A stretch of DNA of 64,000 bases. Origin: Mesorhabditis belari. Its lineage: Eukaryota; Nematoda; Chromadorea; Rhabditida; Rhabditidae. How positions within the stretch are numbered: the first letter of the stretch is position 1; each line of letters opens with the position of its first letter. Under the pieces are notes generated by a model, which searched no databases, was not told the origin of the DNA, and saw nothing but the letters and a program-made list of their open reading frames with translations. The position numbers and the translations under genes are program-made. Location of the stretch: assembly GCA_958450365.1 (NCBI GenBank), contig CAUEEP010000903.1, forward strand, positions 930,001-994,000, given 5' to 3'. This document shows positions 32,645 through 43,059 of the stretch, piece by piece.

Positions 32645-34755
32645 ATGGACAATCTCTCGAATCTTTCTCCTCGATGTCTTCAGAGCATCTCTTCTTTTTC
32701 CAAATCTCCAGAGATGCCCGAAATGACTGAAGAATTGCCGGAAAAGAGTGTCAAACGCATAGAAGAGACGGCCATCTCGTTGAAGAAAATCACCCAACTC
32801 GAAGAGGATTTGTAGGTTTTTCGCCAAATCTCTGCTTCTATCAAAAACAGTCGTTAGTTAATCGAAGAGTTTAGAGAAGAAATGAAAAAAGACAAAGAGG
32901 TCGAGATGCGCCAATTGGCAGCAAATATGTTTGAAATCGAGGCGAATTTAACGGAGAAGATCGCGAATTTGAAGGTTGATTTGGTTTCTGATTTGGAGAG
33001 GAATCGAGATTGGGAAAGGAAGAACGACGACCTCGAAGCACAATTGTATCAAATTTATAATTTTCGTTTCTGTCAACAGAAAATAGAGATAAAAATTGGG
33101 TTTTTTTTAGAAGCGATCAAAATGTGGAAAGGGGAAAAGGAAAGGCTAAGATTGGAGAGCTCGAGGGAAAAATCAACGCGTTGCAGAGTACAATCTCTGA
33201 CCTCGAGACCCAAATGTGAGTTTATTTTGTAGCTCTTGTCGACTGAGACGTGAGAATCTCAAGGACCATCTCCGTTTTGAAAGCCGACTTGTGAGTTCAA
33301 CAATATTGGATTTTGAGTATTGAGTAATTTGAGTATTCAGCACAAGAGAGCAGAATGAAACGAAGGACAAAGACTTTGAGATGAGTCAATTGACAGCAAA
33401 AGTGGCTCAAATTGAGACGGATTTAATGGGGAAAATCGCCGAGACAAAAAGGAAGAACGATGATCTCGAAGCACAATTGTACTAATTTTGTAATTTTCTT
33501 TTTGACAAGCTCAATATATAGTAAAAATCCGAACTTTTTTCAGAAGAACTCAAAATACGGAATTGAAAGATGGAAAAGCCAAGATTGGAGAGCTCGAAGG
33601 AAAAATCAACGCGTTGCAGAGCAAGAACTCTGACCTCGAAACCCATATGTGAGTCTATTTGGGATCTCTTGTCGACCGAGACCTGAGAAAACAGTTTTTT
33701 CATTCCAAAAAAACCCATTCCATTCAATCCAATCAATTCCTCTCTAGACAATTTGAAAGAGAAAACAAAACGGCCGAAATCAAGAAGTTGATTTGTGATT
33801 TGTGAGTTTTTTAAGGAAAAGGATTGGGTATTTGACTAAAAGTCTGAAGTAAAGCTTTTCGAAGAAATTCAGAAATCTAATGATGAACTGGAACTCGGAA
33901 CTGGATGGATGGTCGTATTTCGAAAAAACCGCTTCTTGGTACAAGGTTTGATGAATGTTGTGAACCAGGATTATCTTCATCTCAAGGTTATCGATCAAAA
34001 AATGACATTCGATGAAGCCGTGGCATACTGTGCGAGTCGAAAGGGTCATTTAGTCTCAATTCACAGTAAGGAAGAGAACGATTATGTTTGGGAACTCGGT
34101 AAGAAACGAAATAATTCAAGTCTGAAAATTCATGATTTTCGTGGAAATATATGCTTTATAAACCAAAAACAACCGATAATTATTTCAGCGAAAACTGTTC
34201 ATTCGTATAATTGGTTCTGGATCGGACTCAAGGTTGAATTTTTCTTATCGAAATAGATAAATAGAAAGTAATGATTCTTTCGGCCCTTTTCGGTAGGCAC
34301 TTTGTAAAAAAGATTCGTTTGACTGATAGTTCTTTGATAGAAATAATGGTTTCAATTGGGAAATTAGAATAATTTCAATAATAAGAAAGGAAAATCGGAT
34401 CGAAATATCAATGTCTAAACATAAAAAAACGGTGGAAGATAAAAACTTCTTTATTCAGAGAGATCCAAACAAAGGAAATGCTTTTGAATGGACGGATGGA
34501 AGTTGGGTAGATTTCACGAATTGGAGGGTTAGAGAGCTGGGTTCGAACACCCACGCTTATGTGAGATTTATGTATAAAATAAGGCAAATTGTTTTATCAA
34601 AGGATTTCCATCAGAAATGGACACATTTCAGCTTTGGCGGGACAATGGGAAATGGGCGGACAGGGGACCTAGCCTTCAGTTATCTTTTATCTGCAAAAGG
34701 AGCTCTCAATTCTGATAAATGCGTTTTGTTCTTTTCTGTGGACAAATACCAATAA
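32645..34755 (+). pseudogene. Coiled-coil plus C-type-lectin-domain protein, copy C
   Basis: Begins MDNLSNLSPRCLQSISSF, SVKRIEETAISLKKITQLEE, then a coiled coil (EMKKDKEVEMRQLAANMFEI; ERNRDWERKNDDLEAQLY), repeated exons GKIGELEGKINALQSKNSD (about 33130-33230 and 33570-33650), ENKTAEIKKLICDL, and CTLD exons DGWSYFEKTASWYK, MTFDEAVAYCASRKGHLVS, IHSKEENDYVWELGKK, NWFWIGLKVEFFL, FFIQRDPNKGNAFEW, TDGSWVDFTNWRVRELGSN, ending LNSDKCVLFFSVDKYQ at 34755. WIGL and WTDGS..DF.NW are CTLD hallmarks.  The frame still breaks between SWYK and MTFDEA. It is the best-preserved copy. Confidence 0.7.
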
Positions 34756-34859
34756 ATCTGATTTTATTCCATCTTCTGAAAACACACAACTGCACATTAT
34801 CTGTTTCTTTATTTCTGAATTGTTTGTTCAAAATCTCATATAACGATTTCCCAAAAACC

Positions 34860-35035
34860 CAGAATTCCGCCTGAAGCTGCAAGTATTTTGCTCTCTGGTC
34901 GCTCCTGAATAGACTATTAGATAAACGTGTTGAACATCAATGGACATCAGCATGAGGAAACTGACAATTCTTCGTGAAGGTGGCTCTTCTCGACCCCCAA
35001 CTCGTCGGTTTGCCTTTGATTTTTGTTCTCTCTTT
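34860..35035 (-). pseudogene. Convergent coiled-coil tail (copy C neighbour)
   Basis: Minus strand: GCAAACCGACGAGTTGGGGG (coding QTDELG), EKSHLHEEL-like piece, then the CTATTCAG acceptor and a broken last exon. Same convergent position relative to the CTLD gene as in copies B and D. Confidence 0.5.
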
Positions 35036-35249
35036 TTGTTCTCACCGTTAGTTCTGTAGGCGGAGCTTTTGGTCTTTTTTTTGGCTAATCATAACGATTA
35101 AGCAAGTAGATAATGTATGTATGTATTGTAGATATAATGGGCTGTATATGTCTTTATAGTCAAAAGCGAATGAAATCCCATTTTCAGACGAAATTGGTTC
35201 GATGAAATCATTTAGCTATGTACATATTAGTGATATTATACATTATTCT

Positions 35250-35760
35250 CTTTCAACAACTCTGTTCCATTCACAGACAAACCTGACTAATTGATTTTAA
35301 CAAAAATCTCTTTTCAATCCAAGGAGTCCCTATTAGTCCAAATTAAATAGAATAACGGCATAGTACGAAAGCTCGGCGTTCCGTGGTTCGATCGGGAGGC
35401 GAGCAATTTGTTATCGTTTTCCAGATTAGCTCAAGTGCCTAAAGATTAGGAACAACTCTAAATAGAGCAAAGTTTTGATGGAGATCACAAAAGAGAGAAA
35501 CCCGTGTGGGTTTGAATGGGAACTTTATTATTCTGGGCAAGCAATGATCATCAATCACTTTCTTTAGAAGTGTCCATTTTTGAAGTATCCCGAATCGACG
35601 CCGTGCTCGCCGTGTTTGTGCGATTCGATTTGATATCTAAATGTTGCCAGTGGGTCAAGAACGCGGATACATTTCCACTAGTTGATCTCTCGATGTGTCA
35701 CCCCACTTGAATCCGGAAGCTCGGAACTGATTTTCTCCGGCACCCACGTCGAAATGATGC
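35250..35760 (-). pseudogene. Inverted copy of the last exons of the 7746-8935 gene
   Basis: Minus strand reads through TTCGACGTGGGTGCCGGAGA, an interrupted version of the WVDTSKRSTSG exon and KHGEHGVDSGYFKNGHF plus stop near 35572, then the shared 3' region to about 35250. A small deletion (GTTGACACATCGAAGAG shortened) breaks the penultimate exon. Confidence 0.65.
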
Positions 35761-35889
35761 TAAATGGCTTGGGTCTGATCTAGATCGATTCTCTCCCAAT
35801 CTTCACATAAACCGAGTTTTATACCCCTAATATTATTATAATTATGATAATATTATAGTAATATATTATACGATACCCCTAATATTTGC

Positions 35890-36050
35890 TTGAATATAAA
35901 TGTAAAGTCTGTTGGTGAAACACCGGTGGACATGAGCATGTGGTGCACACGAATTGGAATGGCTCCATCGGGGAGATTGAGCAGAAGCTTTGTAAACAAG
36001 GTGGCAAGAAGATCAGCCCATTTGGTGGGACATTGGGACTCGATCCTTGA
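35890..36050 (-). CDS. Orphan exon, unrecognised
   Basis: Behind ATTTCAAG the minus strand is open and protein-like: WADLLATLFTKLLLNLPDG, AIPIRVHHMLMSTGVSPTD, FTFIFK. No flanking exon could be joined with confidence. Possibly a helical repeat; no family named. Confidence 0.35.
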
Positions 36051-36472
36051 AATCTGTGTACGATACGACGACGACAACAAACGACATTGTCCATGATGGT
36101 TCGAGCTTCTTGACGAAGATTCGGATTTAGCTGAATTTTGTTGTCGATCTGGCAAGCAGCGATCAGAGAAGTGGCCACCTTTTCTTTGTTTCTCGCCTAT
36201 AATCAAATTTAGTTGTCTTCAAGGTTGTAGCGAGAGATTGTACTTTCGGGACTAGTGAAATTATAATTTCGATTAGCTTTTATTTATTAGGTAGCTAGAT
36301 GTTAACTCGCCAGCGAGCCAAGTTTGGACTGGTCGAGCCAGGCTACCATTTCGATCGACTCTGCTTAAGATAAGGTAAGGCTACTGATAAGATAGCGCCG
36401 AATCGATCTAAAAAGAATAGATTATTGTTTTCTTATTGATAAAATACTTTAAAGCATTGCACTTCAAATTTT

Positions 36473-36660
36473 AAACCTTTTCAACGAGCTCCATCTCCTC
36501 AATGGGAGGATTGAAGATGATTTCGCCGAGAAAGGCCTGCACACCATTCATATTAATTTTGTTGCAAAATTGCCGTTGACCGGCACATCTCTCGCTCAAA
36601 TTCCGAGACTTCCAAACAAGAACCATTTGCTTTTGTAAAAGAAATGTCTATAGCCTTCAC
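36473..36660 (-). CDS. Terminal exon of an unrecognised protein
   Basis: After TTTTACAAAAG, the minus strand reads QMVLVWKSRNLSERCAGQRQ, then NKINMNGVQAFLGEI and IFNPPIEEMELVEKV plus a stop at about 36473. Composition looks coding. No upstream exon assigned, and the neighbouring DNA is CTLD debris in the other orientation. Confidence 0.35.
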
Positions 36661-36709
36661 ATCAAAATACTGCCCAAACAGATGATATACCTCCAAAGGT
36701 TCAGTCGAG

Positions 36710-37000
36710 TGGATTTCATCAATTGGCATCAGGAATACCCGGTATCGGAATCGTACACCCACGCTGCGGTGAGATTTTCAGGGAGAAATCATCAATATTT
36801 ATTCCAATTTCCAATGCATGATTAATCCAAAAAATATTCCGCTCAATCTGAGGAAATTTCTTTGTGTAAAATAACGCAAAGTGTCTTGATCAAAGGATTT
36901 CCTTCAGAAATGAACACATTCTCCCTATACTGAATTTTCTCTTCGAAATGGGAAGAATCGGCGCTAGGTATGTCGAAATAACGCATGATCACATAGTTTC
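36710..37000 (+). pseudogene. C-type-lectin 3' scrap
   Basis: GTGGATTTCATCAATTGGC (VDFINW) with ACACCCACGCTGCGGTGAGA and the following intron and 3' sequence (TTGATCAAAGGATTTCCTTC) match 34505-34640 of copy C. Confidence 0.55.
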
Positions 37001-37139
37001 CACCTAGATTCGGCTAAGAGGTTAAGGGCATCCCGAAACTGCCTTCAAATCCTTATCATGAGCCATTTTCCAGAGATAAGCCTTCAAAGTTTCGCTCACT
37101 TTCGCCAAAGAGCAAGCTAGCTTATTTAAAGCCTTGACG

Positions 37140-37245
37140 CCAGGCTGTCTGTGTGCCTCGGTGGCCCAGTGCATAGTGTGTTAAGGCGTGGGACTCGAAT
37201 TTGTCTTTTTTGTTCCTGGTGCGAATCCTCTCGCTGGTAAAGCTT
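37140..37245 (+). repeat. tRNA-like (SINE head) sequence
   Basis: GTGCCTCGGTGGCCCAGTGC and GGTGCGAATCC resemble pol III A and B boxes, with a long spacer between them. No good cloverleaf. The region 37250-37630 shows nothing else. Confidence 0.35.
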
Positions 37246-37649
37246 TTTTGCCTCATTATTAAGATATAATAATTGATTTTAAATTGTTCTAAAGTCTTTA
37301 CAAACATTGGTTATAATTATACAAACTTTCCTGTATGGTAGGGCCACTACAAAAGCGCCATACTTCGGAACTTGGCAAAAATGCATTTACTCAATTTCAC
37401 AGTGAAACTCTCTTATCTTTTCCCTTGAAATTTATTTTGAACGAATTCTAATATTTTTGAATCTAATAATTTTCAGTATCAGTATTGTTGACAGGGTTTA
37501 ACTATGCAAAAGTATAAAAATTTGCAACACTTTAGAAACCAGACGTAATACGGCTATTTTCAGTGAATCATCAAGACATCCCGAGTGCAAAATCCGAGTC
37601 TGGGTGAGCTGATTTGAGTGAATGTATTCATTACAATTCAAGACCGTTA

Positions 37650-37915
37650 ATGGCAATCTCAATACCTCGAGCAAGTAGAATCTGATGATGATGGAGGCTA
37701 CTATCCGGGAAACATCAATAGGAAACGTTACAAATTGGCATTACGTTATGCCGGATTCAAGAATAAAGAACTTCTCGAACTCGAACAAGGTAAATGCTCA
37801 TAACCTTCACAATAAGAAGCTTTCAGGAATTCACAATTCAGGAAAAACAGTTTCTTCCACTACAAGAGCAAGACTTTTACCAAACAATATGTCTGGTAGT
37901 TTTTTCTCTTTATAA
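37650..37915 (+). CDS. Two exons of an unrecognised protein
   Basis: Exon reading SQYLEQVESDDDGGYYPG, NINRKRYKLALRYAGFKNK, ELLELEQ ends at GTAAATG; after a 40-nt intron ending CTTTCAG the frame goes on EFTIQEKQFLPLQEQDFYQT to a stop. A TAA lies a few codons before SQYLE, so the true 5' end or acceptor is unclear. No family recognised. Confidence 0.35.
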
Positions 37916-38254
37916 GTTTTAAAAATGTCAAATGTTATTGATGATCTGGGGCATGTCATTCCTGTGATGCTTCAGGGTTCGGCAATGATGAAAGAGAATT
38001 TCTTCCGGTAGAATTCTTCTGTATAACAATAACAATACTAGGCGTCTCATAAAAGAGCATTTTTAGATGAATAAATTGTTGGGAAAGTTGGGAAAAAGAA
38101 AAACGATTAGCTCGGCTTAATCTGGATGTAAGTGTATAGTGTTTTAGAGCATTAGCTCTTTCTAACGATAATTTTTCTTTCAAATTCAAATAGTCTTACT
38201 TTTCTAGCTTCAACAAGCCGTGGAAGAACGATGAGAACGACGACGAGAAGTTGA

Positions 38255-38515
38255 ATGCAGTTTTGCAACGTCTGTGGAACACACATGAAAATACCCGCAT
38301 TTTTGTTTCAAACTCCGCGTTTTATCATTCACCAACTTAACACAACCTAGCGGTTTTATTTTTCCTAAACTGCCACTTTTTTTGTTCGAAGTTCTATTCG
38401 AACCGATTGTTTCAACGGCTTAATGAGTCAATCGTCAGTTGGAAGGCGATCGCTTATCGAAACAATTGCAAAGCTCTCAAAAGCTCTTTTCCGTAAAAAA
38501 AATTGTTTATCGCAT
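38255..38515. repeat. Dispersed repeat, inverted copy of 4540-4770
   Basis: Contains AACACACATGAAAATACCCG, GTTGGAAGGCGATCGC and AGCTCTCAAAAGCTCTTTTC in opposite orientation to the copy at 4.6 kb. Confidence 0.6.
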
Positions 38516-38517
38516 CG

Positions 38518-38745
38518 TCGAATTTTTGAGAACTTCAGGAACAAAAATCAAAGACAAATCGACGAGTTGAGGGACGAGAAGAGCGACCTTCACGAAGAAT
38601 TGTCAGTTTCCCCATGCTGATGTCCATTGATGTTCAACACGTTTATCTAATAGTCTATTCAGGAGCGACGAGTGAGCAAAATACTTGCAGCTTCAGGCGG
38701 AATTCTGGGTTCTTGGGAAAACTTGTCATGAGATTTTGAAGAAAC
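38518..38745 (+). pseudogene. Convergent coiled-coil tail (fourth copy)
   Basis: The best version of exon 1: RIFENFRNKNQRQIDELRDE with EKSDLHEELS, then the intron and CTATTCAG. The last exon has TGA after SDE and the AAATACTTGC insertion. Confidence 0.55.
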
Positions 38746-38779
38746 AATTCAGAAATAAAGAAAAAGATAATGTGCAGTT

Positions 38780-39105
38780 GTGTCTTTTCAAAAAAAAACG
38801 AGTAAGAGAGGATTTATTGGTTTTTGTCCACAGAACACAAAGCATTTATTAGAATTGATTGAAAGCTCCTTTTGCAGATAAAATAAGACTGAAGGGTAGG
38901 GGAGCAGACCGCCCATTTCCCGTGGTAGCTCCGAAGCTGAAATGTGTTCATTTCTGATGGAAATCCTTTGATAAGACACTTTGCGTTATTTCACAAAAAG
39001 AATTTCCTCAGATTGATCCAAATTATGCATTGAAACTGGGAATAAATCTTGATATTTACACGTTGAAAATCTCACCCAAGCGTGGGCTCTCGAATCCGGC
39101 TCGGC
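38780..39105 (-). pseudogene. C-type-lectin 3' scrap
   Basis: Matches the 3' part of copies B and D (GATAAGACACTTTGCGTTAT, CACGTTGAAAATCTCACCC). Sequence joins abruptly to the exon at 39105-39196. Confidence 0.6.
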
Positions 39106-39347
39106 GATCTTGGCGGTACTCCAATGCGATGGCAGCCAGCAGAAACGAGTGACCAACATGAGATTCCGGCAAGCGGTGATCGACCAGGAGCGCGAGCTGA
39201 AGTGCCCAGGTGGGACAAAAGTTCAAGTTCTTAGTCAAGTTAGAAGAACACTCGGTCTACTTACGATAATCCTGGCAGAACTCTGACAAAACGTTTCCCA
39301 TTGATCTCCGGGGTGAGCTTTCGGTGAAACGTACCTCGATTTCAACA
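39105..39347 (-). CDS. Two joined exons of an unrecognised protein
   Basis: Exon 39347-39265 (LKSRYVSPKAHPGDQWETF, CQSSARII) is followed by a 68-nt intron (GTAAGT to CTTCAG) and exon from 39196 (LALLVDHRLPESHVGHSF, LLAAIALEYRQDR). Phase is kept. The left exon is duplicated at 18623-18705. The right exon runs into CTLD debris at 39105, so the gene is truncated here. Family not recognised. Confidence 0.45.
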
Positions 39348-39576
39348 CTATAATAAAAGAAGAAGTCCAGCATTACCTGGCTTGGCTCGGAAAGCTTGGA
39401 ACAATCCAGGTTCCAACCAAGCCTAAGGCTAAGCCTGGCCAGGAACTAATATTACTTATTGGATAGATCTTGAGAAACTTGGTAAATGAGTTGAACGACC
39501 GAATTTCTGATCATCCGTGATGAACTGTTGAATCTTTAGCAGGAATTATGATACCTTCAATTTTTCCCTCATAAAT

Positions 39577-39865
39577 TTATTTGACGATACAAAATACAAC
39601 AGTTACTTTATAGTGAACGAACTTTAAACAAATCAGGCAATTTTTGAACATTGAACAGTTTTTTGCCCGACTCGGAATGCAACAATCAAGAGCGAACCGA
39701 AAGGATTCTAAAAGCTCGTCGAATCCCGGATCTAACATTTTATAATAGTTGAAGACAATTGTTTGTAACTCATTTCTTGAAAGCCCCTCATAAAACTTGC
39801 TCAACGAACCGGGGATATTAATTTTCTTACCTGACCGAAGATTTTCGGAGAGAAAGTCACTCATA
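39577..39865 (-). CDS. ORF fragment, possibly Sec7-like
   Basis: Minus strand reads MSDFLSENLRSGKKINIPGS, LSKFYEGLSRNELQTIVF, NYYKMLDPGFDELLES and on to a stop at 39577. The pattern DF..NLR.G..IP..L...YE.L..NE resembles the end of Sec7 (ARF-GEF) domains, but this is a pattern impression only. The upstream frame continues into unrelated transposon-end sequence, so the N-terminal part is not part of the gene. Confidence 0.3.
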
Positions 39866-39884
39866 AACTCCAAATTCCGAAGAA

Positions 39885-40051
39885 AAGAACACAAAGCATT
39901 TCTCAGATTCGAGCGCTCTTTTTGCAGTTGTGTGTTTTCAGAAGATTGAATAGATTTATTGATTTTTGTCCAAATAAAAGAACACAAAGCATTTCTCAGA
40001 TTCGAGAGCTCTTTTTGCAGATAAAACCAAGTTGAGAGGCGGGAGACCAGA
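39885..40051. repeat. CTLD 3' scrap with a direct repeat
   Basis: AACACAAAGCATTTCTCAGA followed by TTCGAG(C/A)GCTCTTTTTGC occurs twice (39889 and 39981). The segment matches other CTLD 3' ends and stops at the left end of the 3-kb transposon. Confidence 0.6.
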
Positions 40052-43023
40052 CCCCACATCCGCGCGAAATAAGGCGAAAAATCGTTTTCTATCCGTTTTC
40101 CATGTTTGAATAGCCATTCAACGCAGAAAAATGTGCTGATTTCAATGGTGAAAAAATTATCAAAATCCGTCTGATACATTTTTTAAAAATCGCGTTTTAT
40201 CGAAAAAATCGCACTTTTACAAGCAACTCGCTCGCAGCGACCAACTTTCGGCGGCTCGTTTTCAGCGTGGTCGAAAGATTGCGCCCTCAAAACCGATAAC
40301 TTTTGTGTGGACGTTTATAAAGATCATTTTGATACCAAAAAATAAAAATTGATCAACTCTGCGAAGACTTGATGCCTTTTTAAGTTGAAAATGACGTTTT
40401 GCGACTTTCTGCCCGCTAAAACGTGGGCAATCGCCAACAACCTATTTAAAGCAGCCAGACATTTATATTACTCTATTTACGTGTCAAAAAGCATGAAGTA
40501 GAAAAGCCGCGCTTGTTTCCTTTCATTCATTTCCTTATTCTTTTCTTTTGGCTTTTCTCGTCGTGTTTTTTCGTCATGTGTCTGCAAATTTTGGATTAAT
40601 GCTTAAGGGAAGTTTTTTTAAAATAGATTGCTTTGTTTGGACGAATTTCAGCCATCACCACCACATCAAAGCAACGAAAAGAGCAAGATGTTCCAAGCGA
40701 TGACAAATCACAGGTTTAGTTGGGTCTTTGAAGCGTTTCTTTCAACATTTTTTTGCATTTCGATACCTAAATTTATGCGAGATTAACAAATTGAATAAAT
40801 ATAACGCCTGAAAAAGAAACATAAAGCATGGTCGTAAACTTTCATATTAAATAAGACCCAAATCAAATAGCAAGACATTAACAGCGTGTCGTTTAGTGGC
40901 GAATAAGAGTGTTTCGAGTTTATTTAGACGTTTAGTTCGACGGCATAAATTGCCAATGATTGAGTGCAATGATTCCAAGCCCTCCTCACCCATGTTAGCC
41001 AGACAATTATTTTCGTTCAAAAACTCTGGAATGTGTTTCAACGCTACGTGTGACTTCACGGATCGTGTTCCAATATCAAGAATTTCCATACTTGAGAGAA
41101 GTTGTTTTAACTTTTCACAAATATCATCAATCTCTTTAACCGGTAATTGTGCTTTAGTTGAGGCTGAACTTCGAGAGAAGTCATCGAAGATATCCAAACA
41201 ATTGCACAAATCACTGTAACGAGATGACATTGAAACTTTTCGATACATATTTCGATTCTGACAAAGTTTTTTGATTTTTTGGACCATTTAGATCATCCGA
41301 CCTGTGCGTCTTGAGAAATCCTAGCTTTTTTGAAAGCTCTTCGAATTGCACGCGTTCCAACGAATTAAGATTAACTTCAGCTTCCATAGCCTTGAATATT
41401 TGATTTCCGAATCCTAACTTGATGTGCAGAATCGGAGGAACACAATGTTTAGGCTCAATGTTCCATACATATGGCCGAAGCACACCCTTTCGATTTTCGG
41501 CATCTTTTGTTGGAAGTTTTAAGCGCTCATCAAAACTCAGGATGGTACGTCTTTCGTAGTGTGTTTGGTCTAATTTCTCCTTAACGCCCGTAATTTTTCG
41601 CGTCTTCACAGCTTTAAAGAAGCACCACACACAGGGATACGTTGAAGCACACGACATTCCGAATGCAGAAGCCATGAAACTGAGATCACCGCCCAAGAAG
41701 AAGGCACAAGGTAAAGGTGAAAGCTTTTCAAACAAGTCCTTTATCTTGCACAGATTTTCGTTATTGTCATAACCATACCACGCGGCAAGTATCAGTTGAT
41801 TGTAAGGGGATTGTTGCTTTTCCGACTTGTCTGGAAACATGATTGTAACTTTGGTAATATCCAGTCCTTTATCACATAAAAGTACAGCACGGTGTTTCTC
41901 GTTGTCTTTAATTTTAGACAGTCGATATTGGACGGAAGAAAACATGTCTTTTAGCTTCACAATATCGCCTTCAATTTCATAGTCGACGCTTTTTGCAAGG
42001 GTTGCTCGTACCATATTCATACGATACTCCGTTGCAAGAGTACGAGTCTCATGACTGTAAATTCGATGAGCGTCACGTGATACTTTAGATTTCGAGTAAA
42101 GTGCAAGGGTTTGTAACGGAGAAAGCGATCGACAGACAATATTTCTTCTCATCCTTTTTCTGTGATTTTTACATTGAACTTTCCGGGCAGCTTTAAGGAT
42201 TTTTCTTTGTTTTCGTCGCATCTCTGCAGTGATTCTTCCTTTCTTTATCTTTCCTCTTCTAACAATCAACATTTCTGCCTGATTCAAAGTTGCTCGCTCT
42301 TTTTTCGTTTTAAATCTGTTATTCTCTTCATAGATGCACTTTTGCGTTTGCTTGCCTGTGGCATCGCTGTCGAACCTGAAATGAAAATACTAATGTTAAG
42401 CTCAAGAAATGATAAACTTTCTGAAATAAGAAACGAATTAATCAAAAAGCTAAAAAAATGACTGCTGGTAGTTGGTTAATCGTCTCTTTGTGAACAAGAA
42501 ATATACCGAACCTATTAAAAAGCTTACTAGGAGTTTGTTTATCAACAATTTAAATAGAGATAAGTTAAATATAAGTTAAAAGCCTCTGGGAAAAACGACA
42601 AATTCAAATAGAGTAATATAAATGTCTGGCTGCTTTAAATAGGTTGTTGGCGATTGCCCACGTTTTAGCGGGCAGAAAGTCGCAAAACGTCATTTTCAAC
42701 TTAAAAAGGCATCAAGTCTTCGCAGAGTTGATCAATTTTTATTTTTTTGGTATCAAAATGATCTTTATAAACGTCCACACAAAAGTTATCGGTTTTGAGG
42801 GCGCAATCTTTCGACCACGCTGAAAACGAGCCGCCGAAAGTTGGTCGCTGCGAGCGAGTTGCTTGTAAAAGTGCGATTTTTTCGATAAAACGCGATTTTT
42901 AAAAAATGTATCAGACGGATTTTGATAATTTTTTCACCATTGAAATCAGCACATTTTTCTGCGTTGAATGGCTATTCAAACATGGAAAACGGATAGAGAA
43001 CACCATTTCGCGCGGATGTGGGG
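40052..43023 (-). mobile_element. 3-kb DNA transposon with about 420-bp terminal inverted repeats
   Basis: The left arm 40052-40479 and right arm 42607-43023 are inverted and nearly identical, starting CCCCACATCCGCGCGAAAT and ending AGACATTTATATTACTCTA. Arms differ by a short indel near the tips and a few bases. A two-exon putative transposase on the minus strand lies between. No clear target duplication could be defined: the right tip runs into nine G residues, and left and right flanks derive from different sequences (CTLD debris on the left, Merlin relic on the right). This is a family I cannot name. Confidence 0.8.
40847..42377 (-). CDS. Putative transposase with CxxC insert, unnamed DDE-like family
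   Basis: Probably moves the surrounding element. After a TTTCAG acceptor at 42377 the frame runs as FDSDATGKQTQKC, a very basic N-terminus (RKQRKILKAARKVQCKNHRK), then RAVLLCDKGLDITKVTIMF, AFFLGGDLSFMASAFG, the zinc-type STYPCVWCFF, and PPILHIKLGFGNQIFKAME. A stop is met at 41211, but a 49-nt intron (GTCAGA to TTACAG, about 41216-41265) would join TL to the second frame, which continues DLCNCLDIFDDFSR, ALKHIPEFLNENN and GEEGLESLHSIIGNLCRR to a stop at 40847. D, D and E candidates plus CxxC between the second D and the E match the layout of RAG1/Transib- and hAT-like superfamilies; PCVWC and LHIKLG are seen in many unnamed animal ORFs. Function is inferred. Confidence 0.65.
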
Positions 43024-43059
43024 GGGGGCAGTCATTTTCCAACCTTTTAACCAAAATCT

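Noticed and set aside
35853..36206. Two long overlapping minus-strand frames
   Set aside because: They are mutually exclusive frames over one exon; only the LLATLFTKLLLNLPDG frame has a plausible acceptor.
39410..39440. Telomere-like motif (GCCTAAGGCTAAGCC), possible DNA-elimination or telomere-addition site
   Set aside because: Only two imperfect units; no array or other boundary signal around it.
39577..40179. 200-codon minus-strand open frame
   Set aside because: It is a chimera of the left end of the 3-kb transposon, a duplicated CTLD 3' scrap and a separate gene fragment; only the part from 39577 to about 39865 looks coding.
41211..41287. Programmed -1 ribosomal frameshift in the putative transposase (A AAA AAT heptamer)
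   Set aside because: The downstream frame is +1 relative to the upstream one, so a -1 slip does not reach it; a 49-nt intron fits better.
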